Below, piece after piece: positions 20,926-28,397 of a DNA stretch of 64,000 nucleotides. The stretch covers positions 1 to 64,000 of the forward strand of contig CALXXZ010000005.1 in NCBI GenBank assembly GCA_944392805.1, written 5' to 3'. A program made the position numbers and the translations under genes. Positions within the stretch are counted from its first letter, which is position 1; each line of letters starts with the position of its first letter. The notes under the pieces are model-generated. The model searched no databases, was not told the origin of the DNA, and worked only from the letters and a program-made list of their open reading frames with translations. Source of the DNA: an uncultured Clostridia bacterium. GTDB lineage: Bacteria; Bacillota; Clostridia; TANB77; CAG-508.

Positions 20926-21375
20926 ATGTACGAAGTTATAAAGAATGCTATTAATAATACAGATTTTGAATTAAAAGCAACTATAGAAAAAATAGATACA
21001 TTGTGGATAGAAAACAAAATAACAGAAGAGCAGAGAAACGAATTAATAGAACTAGCAAGAGAAAAAGCAAATCCAGAGAATAGCTATGCACCACTACAAG
21101 AACAAATAGACAGTATCTATACAGAAATAGACAGAATAAAAAATAGAATAGATATATTAGAAGGAAAAGAAGAACCAACAGAGCCAAAGGAAGAATATCT
21201 AGACTATGTACAACCTACAGGAGCACATAATGCTTATAATGTAGGAGATAAGGTTACATATAATGGCAAAAAATATGTATGTAAAATAAATGGTTGTGTA
21301 TGGGCTCCTGATGTTTATCCAGCAGGATGGGAAGAAGTTGTAGAGGAAACTGAAGAAAGTGAGGTACAAGAATAA
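20926..21375 (+). CDS. tail-associated protein with carbohydrate-binding (CBM5/12-like) module
   Basis: The 149-residue protein has an N-terminal helical and coiled-coil half (to about residue 85, with LQEQIDSIYTEIDRIKNRID), an acidic linker, then a compact aromatic domain. That domain reads YNVGDKVTYNGKKYVCKING, followed by CVWAPDVYPAGWEEV, the signature of CBM5/12-type chitin- or glycan-binding modules. It probably sits at the tail tip or assists the lysis proteins in cell-wall binding. It overlaps the holin start by one base. Confidence 0.75.
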   Translation: MYEVIKNAINNTDFELKATIEKIDTLWIENKITEEQRNELIELAREKANPENSYAPLQEQIDSIYTEIDRIKNRIDILEGKEEPTEPKEEYLDYVQPTGAHNAYNVGDKVTYNGKKYVCKINGCVWAPDVYPAGWEEVVEETEESEVQE

Positions 21376-21722
21376 TGGAAGAAATAATAAAAACATTAAC
21401 ATTTAGTAATATAATATGGCAAATAATAACGCCATTAATATTTAGTGGATTAGATATAGCAACAGGATTTATACAAGCAGTAATAAATAAAAATGTAGAT
21501 AGTAAAATAATGCGAGAGGGGCTTTTGCATAAGCTCCTTTTAATATTAGCAATTGTAATTGGATATGTAATACAATATGCATTTAATTTAAATTTTATAG
21601 CACAAATAATAACAGTTTATATATGTGCAATGGAATTTATGTCTATACTAGAGAATTTTAAAAAAGCAGGTTTAGATTTAGGAAAATTAGGAGATATCCT
21701 AAAAGATAAGAAGGAGGAATAA
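21375..21722 (+). CDS. phage holin (Phage_holin_4 family)
   Basis: A 115-residue membrane protein with three hydrophobic segments (about residues 12-35, 50-70 and 72-92). It has the family pattern ITPLIFSGLDIATGFIQAVI, then SKIMREGLLHKLLLILAIVI and a lysine-rich end. It makes the membrane holes that release the endolysin at lysis. The next gene, two bases further, is the endolysin, forming a normal lysis cassette. Confidence 0.88.
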   Translation: MEEIIKTLTFSNIIWQIITPLIFSGLDIATGFIQAVINKNVDSKIMREGLLHKLLLILAIVIGYVIQYAFNLNFIAQIITVYICAMEFMSILENFKKAGLDLGKLGDILKDKKEE

Positions 21723-21724
21723 AT

Positions 21725-22390
21725 ATGGCGACAAATATACCATTAACAGGAGTTTTTAGAGTAACATGTGAATTTAAGAAAAAAGGAAACTGGGCATGTG
21801 GTTGGCACACAGGAATAGACATGGCGTGCGACAATGACAAAATATATTCTAGTTGTGATGGAGAAGTAACAAGAACAGGTTGGGATGATTCATACGGAAA
21901 TTTTATAGTAGTAAAAAATGATACAGATGGAAAATATCATTGGTTCTGTCATTTATCAAAAATAAATGTTTCAAAAGGTCAAAGAGTATCAAGAACAAGT
22001 GTAATAGGAATTATGGGAAGTACAGGAAATAGTACAGGAAAACATCTACATTTTGAAATTAGAAATGAAAGTAATAAATATGCAGATAATAGTAATCCAG
22101 CAGAATATATGGGAATACCAAATAAAATTGGAGAATATAATAGTGCTAATTATCAAATAGGAAATTCTAATTCAAACAATTCTAGTACAGGAGAAATGAA
22201 AACATTATCTAGAAATACAAATCTAAGAAGTGAACCAACAACCAAAGCAAGTGCAGTATTATATTTAGCAAATACAACTCTTTATGTATTACAAGAAGGA
22301 GTTGCGCAAGCTGATGGATATACCTGGGATAAAGTTCGTATTAGAGTAAATGGAAAAGAAGGATATATGATTAATAAAAATTATAAATAA
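21725..22390 (+). CDS. endolysin: M23 metallopeptidase with C-terminal SH3 domain
   Basis: Cell-wall hydrolase of the lysis cassette. Residues about 10-125 form an M23 peptidase with zinc ligands in GWHTGIDMAC (H and D) and KHLHFEIRNE (HxH). The asparagine-serine linker NSNSNNSSTGE leads to an SH3-type wall-binding domain (residues about 158-221, LSRNTNLRSEPTTKASAVLY). There is no signal peptide, consistent with holin-dependent export. An endopeptidase endolysin is less common than amidases in Clostridia phages. The GGAGG site is spaced 6 bases from ATG. Confidence 0.9.
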   Translation: MATNIPLTGVFRVTCEFKKKGNWACGWHTGIDMACDNDKIYSSCDGEVTRTGWDDSYGNFIVVKNDTDGKYHWFCHLSKINVSKGQRVSRTSVIGIMGSTGNSTGKHLHFEIRNESNKYADNSNPAEYMGIPNKIGEYNSANYQIGNSNSNNSSTGEMKTLSRNTNLRSEPTTKASAVLYLANTTLYVLQEGVAQADGYTWDKVRIRVNGKEGYMINKNYK

Positions 22391-22397
22391 AATTTCA

Positions 22398-22433
22398 AGC
22401 TAGATTAGATTATTCTAGTCTAGCTCTTTTTTT
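22398..22433 (+). terminator. late operon terminator
   Basis: 12-bp stem AGCTAGATTAGA/TCTAGTCTAGCT (one T-G pair) with loop TTAT, followed by CTTTTTTT. It ends the structural and lysis operon and insulates the downstream defence-like operon. Confidence 0.88.
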
Positions 22434-22527
22434 GTGCCTAAAAGCAGTAAAATCAAGGTATATACTTATATGCCTAAAAAAATTAAAAGGCTTAAAATTG
22501 ATTATAATGCGAGTTTTAAAAAAGCTA

Positions 22528-22606
22528 TTGACAGAAGGTGGAAAAAAGTGGTATAAAGTGTGTGAATAATGTAAAATTTGATATTATGTAAATTTTGTGA
22601 TATAAT
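22528..22606 (+). promoter_or_regulatory. tandem promoters of the toxin-antitoxin-chaperone operon
   Basis: First: TTGACA (22528-22533), 18-base spacer, TATAAA (22552-22557). Second: TTGATA (22578-22583), 17-base spacer, TATAAT (22601-22606) with an extended TG. Both are close to the sigma-A consensus, so the operon should be transcribed in the lysogen, independently of phage late genes. The bases between the late terminator and these promoters show no gene. Confidence 0.75.
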
Positions 22607-22659
22607 ATAAGTATTATATTGTTCTAAAAGTTAAAAATTAGAATATATTAGGAGCAGAA

Positions 22660-23295
22660 ATGAATGAAGAAACACTAATAGGTTATCATGCAACAAAAAA
22701 GAAAAATGAAAAAAATATATTAAAAAATGGTTTTAAAATATCAAACTCAAATAGCTTTCATCATTGGCTAGGAAATGGAATATATTTTTGGAAAGATACT
22801 TATTATGCTGTTGAATGGAATATAATCGATTTAGAAAAGAATGGTATTTTAACACAAAAAAATATATTTAATAAATATACAATATTAGAAGCTATTATAA
22901 AAACTGAAAAAGACAAAGTAATAAATTTAAGCTCTCCCAAAGGAACAATTATGTTTGAAAGATTCAAAGAAAATGTAATAAATAGTGCTAATACTGAACA
23001 AAAAGAAAGATTAAGAGAAATAAATGATGATATTTTTTGGGTAAATTTTATGAGCCAAAAAGGATTATTTAATAAATATAACATAATAATTGCTAATTAT
23101 AATAAAATTATAAAAAAAGAGAATAATAATAAAACAACAGATTTTATAAAATATGAGCAAACTCAGATTTGTGTAAAAAGTAACGATTTAATTGAAAGTG
23201 TTTCAATTTATAATGATAAAAAAGAAATAAAAGAATTATATAAAATTATAAAAGATAATAGAAGAAATCAAAAAGTAAAGGAGGTAGCGGTATGA
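22660..23295 (+). CDS. ADP-ribosyltransferase-fold protein, putative toxin of a CmdTAC-like system
   Basis: A 211-residue protein with the PARP-like ADP-ribosyltransferase pattern: GYHAT (H10), a 14-residue step to ILKNGF, then WLGNGIYFW (Y42). A late strand, YEQTQICVKSNDLI (about 165-178), is where the third catalytic residue (E166 or Q169) is expected. It opens a three-gene operon ending in a SecB-like chaperone, the arrangement of the phage-defence toxin-antitoxin-chaperone system CmdTAC, whose toxin ADP-ribosylates RNA. The fold assignment rests on motifs; the target is unknown. GGAGCAG lies before ATG 22660, and the stop overlaps the next ATG. Confidence 0.75.
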   Translation: MNEETLIGYHATKKKNEKNILKNGFKISNSNSFHHWLGNGIYFWKDTYYAVEWNIIDLEKNGILTQKNIFNKYTILEAIIKTEKDKVINLSSPKGTIMFERFKENVINSANTEQKERLREINDDIFWVNFMSQKGLFNKYNIIIANYNKIIKKENNNKTTDFIKYEQTQICVKSNDLIESVSIYNDKKEIKELYKIIKDNRRNQKVKEVAV

Positions 23296-23588
23296 GATTT
23301 TTTAAAAAAATATTGAAAAAATTTGCAAGGGACGAGTATATTATAACAGAAAGTGAAATAGAAAAACAATTAAATGCATATGACGAATATAAGAAATCTA
23401 ATATAGAAGAAAGTACTATAATGATAAATAAAAATTGTCAATTTAATGAAATAACAAATCAAGTATCAAACCAAATTTACAAAGATAATAAATATAGAGT
23501 AAGTATAAAGAATAAATACAATAATTATGAATGTTATAATGATTATGATATGGAGGAAGACTTATGGACAAGTATAAAAGCAAGCTAA
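23292..23588 (+). CDS. putative antitoxin, middle gene of the toxin-antitoxin-chaperone operon
   Basis: A 98-residue, charged, tyrosine- and asparagine-rich protein with no recognised domain. Its start overlaps the toxin stop (ATGA) and its last 25 bases overlap the chaperone gene, so all three proteins are translationally linked. By analogy with known TAC systems the middle gene is the antitoxin. Its C-terminal tail (here YDMEEDLWTSIKAS, with hydrophobic W, L and I residues) would be the chaperone-dependent segment. That assignment is by position and size only. Confidence 0.6.
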   Translation: MRFFKKILKKFARDEYIITESEIEKQLNAYDEYKKSNIEESTIMINKNCQFNEITNQVSNQIYKDNKYRVSIKNKYNNYECYNDYDMEEDLWTSIKAS

Positions 23589-23965
23589 TATTTAATAAAT
23601 ATATAGTAAAAGAAATAAAATTCGAATATAATGAAAACTTTAAAGAAAAACCAGTTGAAATTGTATTTGATATTAACAAAGATATTAATTACATTAATAA
23701 AGAAATGATTATAGATTTGAAAGTTGATATATTTGAAAAGAACGATAAATATCCTTTTTATATGTCAGTTTCAATTAGAGGATTTTTTACTGTGGAAAAT
23801 AATGATGAAAATATTAATTTTGAGCCAAATGCAATTGCAATTTTATATCCATACATAAGGTCAATAGTTTCCACATATACAGCTGAAGCAAATATAATGC
23901 CATTAATACTTCCAGTAATTAATGTAAATAAACTATTAATAGATAAAGATAAAAATGAGAACTAG
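23564..23965 (+). CDS. SecB-like chaperone
   Basis: A 133-residue protein with the SecB fold pattern. A strand-rich first half holds FKEKPVEIVFDINKDINYI and PFYMSVSIRGFFTVENNDE; the diagnostic end is AIAILYPYIRSIVSTYTAEA, then MPLILPVINVNKLL. This mirrors the YARECITSMVSRGTFPQ, APVNF helix-loop of E. coli SecB. Firmicutes generally lack the housekeeping SecB export pathway, and their SecB-like proteins are mostly the chaperones of tripartite toxin-antitoxin systems. It is therefore the strongest marker of the operon's nature. GGAGGAAG precedes ATG 23564. Confidence 0.82.
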   Translation: MDKYKSKLIFNKYIVKEIKFEYNENFKEKPVEIVFDINKDINYINKEMIIDLKVDIFEKNDKYPFYMSVSIRGFFTVENNDENINFEPNAIAILYPYIRSIVSTYTAEANIMPLILPVINVNKLLIDKDKNEN

Positions 23966-23982
23966 CCAACTAGTTCTTTTTC
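23959..23982 (+). terminator. terminator of the toxin-antitoxin-chaperone operon
   Basis: Perfect stem GAACTAG/CTAGTTC with loop CCAA, then TTTTT; it overlaps the stop codon. A second hairpin, AAGAAC/GTTCTT (23998-24014), follows within 20 bases. Confidence 0.82.
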
Positions 23983-24145
23983 TATATAAAAAAGAACAAG
24001 AACCAAAAGTTCTTATTCGCATTAATCACGTATAAATAATATATCAAACTAGACTATATTTGTCAAGAAAAAAATTTTTAAAAAAATTTACTACATTATG
24101 CATTCGATTTTAAAAAAATAACATCTATATTTATAAATACGTTAC

Positions 24146-24162
24146 TTATGCGTACAGCATAA
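24146..24162. promoter_or_regulatory. small inverted repeat upstream of a short ORF
   Basis: TTATGC-GTACA-GCATAA, 36 bases before the ATG at 24198. It may be an operator. The surrounding 24,015-24,190 is non-coding and extremely AT-rich. Confidence 0.3.
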
Positions 24163-24197
24163 CTAAAAAATATACAAGAAACGAAGGAGAAATTGGT

Positions 24198-24341
24198 ATG
24201 GAAAATGGAGTAGAAGATGTAGTAAAAAATGTAGTAGTTAAAGAATTAAATTTTGTAGAAAGGATTATTGTAAAAATGTTTTACAAAACATTTATTAAAG
24301 TATATAAAATTGGAATTACTTATGGATTTAATAATAAGTAA
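24198..24341 (+). CDS. short ORF, 47-residue hypothetical protein
   Basis: ATG 24198 is preceded by GAAGGAG at a good distance. The product begins MENGVEDVVKNVVVKELNFV and continues with a basic amphipathic helix (RIIVKMFYKTFIKVYKIGI). The quality of the ribosome binding site and the regular hydrophobic-basic pattern suggest a real small protein, possibly membrane-associated. It lies in the junction between the prophage cargo operon and the chromosome. No family was recognised. Confidence 0.45.
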   Translation: MENGVEDVVKNVVVKELNFVERIIVKMFYKTFIKVYKIGITYGFNNK

Positions 24342-24478
24342 AAAGTAATGCAATAAATAATGCAATAGGAGAAATATTCTCAAAAAAAGATAGCAAATTT
24401 TGAGTAAAATATATTGTAAAAATAAAAGAAAAATAACGACAAATAATGGTAAATACTGTATTTTTGTTCAGCCCAACC

Positions 24479-24508
24479 AAAACGAGATGTTAAAATCTCG
24501 TTTTTTTT
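24479..24508 (+). terminator. terminator in the prophage-chromosome junction
   Basis: Stem AACGAGAT/ATCTCGTT with loop GTTAAA, followed by a run of eight Ts from the stem's end. Confidence 0.8.
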
Positions 24509-24532
24509 ATATATATTTGTAAAAAATTTATT

Positions 24533-24601
24533 TTTTCCACCATAGTGGACAATAAGTATGTTATATAAAAAATAAGACATACTAATTATCAGGGTGGAAA
24601 A
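24533..24601 (+). promoter_or_regulatory. nested inverted repeats over the XRE leader
   Basis: TTTTCCACC (24533-24541) pairs with GGTGGAAAA (24593-24601), which contains the ribosome binding site and first base of the start codon. Inside, AGTATGT (24555-24561) pairs with ACATACT (24577-24583). CCAC-CATA-GTGG (24537-24548) is an alternative hairpin. Together they look like an operator pair or a translation-masking leader. Confidence 0.45.
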
Positions 24602-24802
24602 TGAGAATAGAAATATTATTAAAAAAGATAAGAAAGGAAAAGCGGATATAGCCTAGAAAAGTTATCAAAACTAACAGGAATATCCACATCACATTTAAAT
24701 TATATAGAAAACAATGAAAAAGAACCATCATTAAGTATGTCAATAAGAATAGCACAAGCTTTAAACATAAAATTAGAGCAACTATATAAAATCATCCCAT
24801 AG
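24601..24802 (+). pseudogene. frameshifted XRE-family transcriptional regulator
   Basis: The ATG frame reads MRIEILLKKIRKEKRI and stops at 24649-24651. Skipping the C at 24643 joins it to YSLEKLSKLTGISTSHLNYI, then ENNEKEPSLSMSIRIAQALN and a TAG at 24800-24802. The joined product is a complete 66-residue XRE helix-turn-helix protein, so a single +1 insertion breaks the gene. This could be a decayed phage repressor-type regulator, or the base could be a sequencing error. The inserted C sits before GGA, exactly as in the broken tape measure gene. Confidence 0.75.
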
Positions 24803-24817
24803 TGCTATTCTCAGAAG

Positions 24818-24891
24818 AAAAGATATATTGCCAAGTTAAACTATAAAATAACCTACCATCTCTAAGTTTAACTAAAGCGATATATCTTTTT
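24818..24891. terminator. long two-part hairpin, probably a bidirectional terminator
   Basis: Outer arms AAAAGATATAT (24818-24828) and ATATATCTTTT (24880-24890) plus an inner AGTTAAAC/GTTTAACT pair. It sits between the convergent XRE remnant and the minus-strand 63-codon gene. Confidence 0.65.
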
Positions 24892-24896
24892 AAACA

Positions 24897-25088
24897 TTAA
24901 TAAGCATATAATGTATCTTCAATAACGTAAGAAACTGGCAAAACATTACTACAACTGGATGAAATAATGAAACATGGATTAGATTTATCATCACCCTCGA
25001 ACACAGAAACAGTAACTTCTCCAGTCTTTTTACCAGCAACATTAACGTTTTTAATTTCTTTTTCATTAAAATTAATAACTGTACTCAT
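24897..25088 (-). CDS. hypothetical 63-residue protein
   Basis: Starts at ATG 25088 on the minus strand with AGAGGTG upstream; the longer 117-codon reading has no ribosome binding site. The product begins STVINFNEKEIKNVNVAGKK, continues with a beta-type stretch (GEVTVSVFEGDD) and ends in a cysteine- and serine-rich segment (CFIISSSCSNVLPVSYVIED). There is no signal peptide. An extended -10 (TGTTATATT, complement of 25121-25129) precedes it, and tandem TGTCGA repeats lie just upstream. It could be host or prophage edge; function unknown. Confidence 0.55.
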   Translation of the reverse strand: MSTVINFNEKEIKNVNVAGKKTGEVTVSVFEGDDKSNPCFIISSSCSNVLPVSYVIEDTLYAY

Positions 25089-25144
25089 TTCGCACCTCTT
25101 TTCTCTTGTACTTAAAAAATAATATAACACAAATAAAAAATAAA

Positions 25145-25164
25145 AGCTGTCGAAAGCTGTCGAG
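25145..25164. promoter_or_regulatory. tandem 10-bp repeats resembling Spo0A boxes
   Basis: AGCTGTCGAA immediately followed by AGCTGTCGAG. TGTCGAA is the Spo0A-box core. The repeats lie about 20-40 bases upstream of the -10 of the minus-strand 63-codon gene, a normal activator position, and about 90 bases before the flavoprotein start on the other strand. Confidence 0.4.
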
Positions 25165-25194
25165 AGGTAAAAAAATAAATAAATATGAAAAAAT

Positions 25195-25223
25195 TTGCAT
25201 TTTTTACTAGAATCTGTTAATAT
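25195..25223 (+). promoter_or_regulatory. promoter of the flavoprotein gene
   Basis: TTGCAT (25195-25200), 17-base spacer, TAATAT (25218-25223), about 28 bases before the start codon. Confidence 0.45.
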
Positions 25224-25250
25224 TATGATGAGAAAAATAGGAGGAAACAT

Positions 25251-26501
25251 ATGGTAATAGTAATAGGTGGAGGACCTGCTGGAATGATGGCAGCAATAAC
25301 TGCAGCAGAATATGGAAACGAAGTATTAATAATTGAGAAAAATGGAACATTTGGAAAGAAACTATTAATAACAGGAAAAGGTAGATGTAATATAACAAGC
25401 TCATTATATATGAGTGAATTCATAAAAAACACACCAGGAAATGGAATGTTTTTATATAGTGCATTTCAAAATTATACAAACACTGATATAATAGAATTTT
25501 TGAAAAAACAAGGTTTAGAAGTAAAAGAAGAAAGAGGAAATAGAATATTTCCAGTAACTGATAAATCTATAGATGTACTAAACTGCTTTGAGAAAAGAAT
25601 TAAAGAGTTGAATATTAAACATATGCTTAATACAACAGTAGAAAAAATCCTTATAAAAAATTATGAAGTATTAGGAGTAAGGACTAATCGAGAAATAATA
25701 CAAGCAAATAAAATAATATTAGCAACAGGAGGAAAAAGTTATCCACTAACAGGTTCAACAGGAGATGGATATCGTATAGCATCAGAATTAGGACATAAAA
25801 TAACTCCAATAAGACCATCATTAGTTCCATTAGAAATATATGAAAAAGAAGAATGTAAGAAATTACAAGGATTGAGCTTAAAAAATGTAAAAATAAAAAT
25901 GGAAGAAGATAAAAAAGTTATTTATGAAGACTTTGGAGAAATGATATTCACACATTTTGGAATATCAGGACCAACAATATTAAGTGGTTCTGCACATTTA
26001 GTAAGATACAAGAATATAGATGAAAAATTAAAAAATAAAAACATAAAATTATCTTTAGACTTAAAACCAGCATTAACAGAAGAACAACTTGATGATAGAA
26101 TACTAAGAGACTTTAAAGAATTCAAAAATAAACAATTTAAACATAGTTTAGATAAACTATTGCCACAAAAAATGATTCCAGTAATAATTGAATTATCTAA
26201 AATAGAGCCTGAAAAAAGAGTAAATGAAGTCACAAAAGAAGAAAGAAAAAGATTAATAACATTATTAAAAAATTTTGAAATAACAATAAAAGGATTTAGA
26301 CCAGTAGAAGAAGCAATAATAACAAGTGGAGGAATAAATATAAAAGAAATTAATCCTAAAACAATGGAATCAAAATTAATAAAAGGATTATATTTCGCAG
26401 GAGAAATAATAGATGTAGATGCATACACAGGAGGATTTAATTTGCAAATAGCATATTCAACAGGATATACCGCTGGAATGCATTGTGGAGATGAAAAATA
26501 A
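25251..26501 (+). CDS. BaiN/RdsA-family NAD(P)/FAD-dependent oxidoreductase
   Basis: A 416-residue flavoprotein of the HI0933/YhiN family. The FAD-binding Rossmann motif is at the very start (VIVIGGGPAGMMAAITAAEY). KKLLITGKGRCNITS near residue 43, LATGGKSYPLTGSTGDGYRI near 160 and the closing GLYFAGEIIDVDAYTGGFNL, then QIAYSTGYTAG, are all diagnostic. Family members include enzymes reducing bile-acid intermediates, but most are uncharacterised, so the substrate is unknown. It starts after GGAGG and overlaps the next gene by one base, forming a two-gene unit. Confidence 0.9.
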   Translation: MVIVIGGGPAGMMAAITAAEYGNEVLIIEKNGTFGKKLLITGKGRCNITSSLYMSEFIKNTPGNGMFLYSAFQNYTNTDIIEFLKKQGLEVKEERGNRIFPVTDKSIDVLNCFEKRIKELNIKHMLNTTVEKILIKNYEVLGVRTNREIIQANKIILATGGKSYPLTGSTGDGYRIASELGHKITPIRPSLVPLEIYEKEECKKLQGLSLKNVKIKMEEDKKVIYEDFGEMIFTHFGISGPTILSGSAHLVRYKNIDEKLKNKNIKLSLDLKPALTEEQLDDRILRDFKEFKNKQFKHSLDKLLPQKMIPVIIELSKIEPEKRVNEVTKEERKRLITLLKNFEITIKGFRPVEEAIITSGGINIKEINPKTMESKLIKGLYFAGEIIDVDAYTGGFNLQIAYSTGYTAGMHCGDEK

Positions 26502-27145
26502 TGGAAGAATATATAACAATTACTCAAAACGAAACAGCAGAAATAACAGAAAAAAAGTCAAAATTCATAGCAGATTTATATTATGTAGAAAATGCAGAAC
26601 AAGTAGAAGAAAAGATAATAGAAATAAAAAAGAAATATTATGATGCAAGACATCATTGTCTTGCATATAGATATGTTCAAGGAAATCAAGTAATAGAAAA
26701 GTCAAGTGATGATGGAGAGCCTTCAGGTACAGCTGGGGCTCCAATGCTTAATATACTTCAAAAAAATAATTTGTGTAATATACTAGTAATTGTAACAAGA
26801 TATTTTGGAGGTATTCTTTTAGGAACAGGTGGGCTTGTTAGAGCATATTCAGAAGCTACTCAAAAAGCTATAGAACAAAGTAAATTAGTTACCAAAATAA
26901 AAGGAATTGAGGCAGAAGTAAATTTAGATTATTCTAATTTAGAAAGTTTTAAATATTTTTGTAGAAATAATAATGTTAAAATAGTAAATGTTGAATATTT
27001 AGAAGATGTTGTTTTAAAAATTGAAATGGAAAACAATGTAAAAAATATTATTTTGAATAAAATAGAAACAAAAACTCTGAATATCAAGAAAATAGAAGTG
27101 TTGAGAGAAAAGTTTATAAATAAAACTGTTGAAAAAAATAAATAA
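26501..27145 (+). CDS. YigZ/IMPACT (UPF0029) family protein
   Basis: The 214-residue protein contains the IMPACT-family core: KKSKFIADLYYVENAEQVEE, DARHHCLAYRY, the signature DDGEPSGTAGAPMLNILQKN, and VTRYFGGILLGTGGLVRAYS. A C-terminal ferredoxin-like domain (DUF1949 type) runs from about residue 135. Bacterial members are thought to act in translation or RNA binding; exact activity is unproven. The last 20 residues are lysine-rich. It is coupled to the upstream flavoprotein. Confidence 0.9.
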   Translation: MEEYITITQNETAEITEKKSKFIADLYYVENAEQVEEKIIEIKKKYYDARHHCLAYRYVQGNQVIEKSSDDGEPSGTAGAPMLNILQKNNLCNILVIVTRYFGGILLGTGGLVRAYSEATQKAIEQSKLVTKIKGIEAEVNLDYSNLESFKYFCRNNNVKIVNVEYLEDVVLKIEMENNVKNIILNKIETKTLNIKKIEVLREKFINKTVEKNK

Positions 27146-27169
27146 ATGGAAAAAAATTCCAAAAAACTC

Positions 27170-27198
27170 TTGCAAATTTTTTCGATAAGTATTATAAT
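27170..27198 (+). promoter_or_regulatory. sigma-A-like promoter of spo0A
   Basis: TTGCAA (27170-27175), 17-base spacer, TATAAT (27193-27198), about 47 bases before ATG 27245. No clear Spo0A box or sigma-H element was seen in the short upstream gap. Confidence 0.65.
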
Positions 27199-27244
27199 AC
27201 AAAATGTAAATATTTTACAGTAGAAAAAATTAGGAGGAAAAAAG

Positions 27245-28069
27245 ATGAAAGAAAAAATCACAGTTTTAATTGCAGATGACAATCAAGAATTTAGCATGAC
27301 ATTGGCTACATATTTAAAAAATCAAGAAGATATGGTAGTAGTTGGAAGAGCTAAAGATGGTAATGAAGCATTAGATATGATACCTAACTTGATGCCTGAC
27401 ATAGTGCTATTGGATGTAATAATGCCACATTTAGACGGAATAGGTGTTTTAGAAAAAATGAATATGATAAAAATGAGCAAAAAGCCAATTTGCATAATGT
27501 TATCAGCAGTAGGACAAGACAAAATTACAAGAAAAGCTATTGAACTCGGAGCAGAATATTATGTCGTAAAACCATTTGAGATCGACTTGTTAATCACTAG
27601 AATTAGGGAGTTGAAAAATTACAGACCAACACAAGCAAATAATTTTATTTCAAGAGAAAATTCAATTCAAAAACAGCAATATATAGAAATTTCAACAGAT
27701 AAAGGAAATGAAGAAGACAATTTAGAAGCATTGGTTACAAATGTAATACATGAGGTAGGTGTACCTGCACATATTAAAGGATATCAATATTTAAGAGAAG
27801 CTATCATGATGGTAGTAAAAGATATTGATGTCATTAATCAGATTACAAAAAGCTTGTATCCTAAAATTGCAGATAAATTTTTAACTACACCAAGTCGTGT
27901 AGAACGTGCTATTCGTCATGCAATAGAAGTTGCGTGGGGAAGAGGTCAACAAGATGTTGTAGAAAATATATTTGGATATACAATTTCAGCTGCAAAAGGA
28001 AAGCCAACTAATAGTGAGTTCATCGCGATGATAGCTGACAAGCTACGCCTTGAATTAAAGAGTGCATAA
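27245..28069 (+). CDS. spo0A: sporulation master regulator Spo0A
   Basis: Response regulator and transcription factor controlling entry into sporulation. Receiver domain residues 1-125: acidic pair D11-D12, phosphorylation site D57 in [15 protein letters not shown], then [15 protein letters not shown] and the switch lysine in VVKPFEID. The DNA-binding domain (about 165-274) has the Spo0A signature [20 protein letters not shown], then [20 protein letters not shown], and ends [12 protein letters not shown]. Length and spacing are those of full Spo0A, so the organism is very likely spore-forming. It is a single-gene unit with its own promoter and terminator. Confidence 0.97.
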   Translation: MKEKITVLIADDNQEFSMTLATYLKNQEDMVVVGRAKDGNEALDMIPNLMPDIVLLDVIMPHLDGIGVLEKMNMIKMSKKPICIMLSAVGQDKITRKAIELGAEYYVVKPFEIDLLITRIRELKNYRPTQANNFISRENSIQKQQYIEISTDKGNEEDNLEALVTNVIHEVGVPAHIKGYQYLREAIMMVVKDIDVINQITKSLYPKIADKFLTTPSRVERAIRHAIEVAWGRGQQDVVENIFGYTISAAKGKPTNSEFIAMIADKLRLELKSA

Positions 28070-28074
28070 AATAT

Positions 28075-28098
28075 AAAAGAGGGATTTTTCCTCTTTTT
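28075..28098 (+). terminator. terminator of spo0A
   Basis: Stem AAAAGAGG/CCTCTTTT around GATTTTT, followed by Ts. The following 300 bases are non-coding. An extended -10 (TGTTATACT, 28237-28245) may be the promoter of the next gene, giving a leader of about 150 bases with a CTTTTATT/AATAAAAG pairing. Confidence 0.75.
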
Positions 28099-28397
28099 AT
28101 GCTTTAATTTGATATACATATTATATCTCAAATGTATATGAAATGTCAAGAAAGTTGCTAAATAGATATGTATAATTAAGTGAATTTTACTAATTTGTAA
28201 AAATTTACAAAAAGTAATGAAAAAATTCAAAAATTGTGTTATACTATATAAAGTATTAAATCATAAAAATTTAATTTAAAATCTTTTATTTCTAAACAAT
28301 CCATATTAAAAAATTTAATAAAAGAAAAGATATGTTATTAAGGACTTTAAACTTATAAATGATAGTAATTATAGTAGCTTAATGAAGGAGGAATTTT

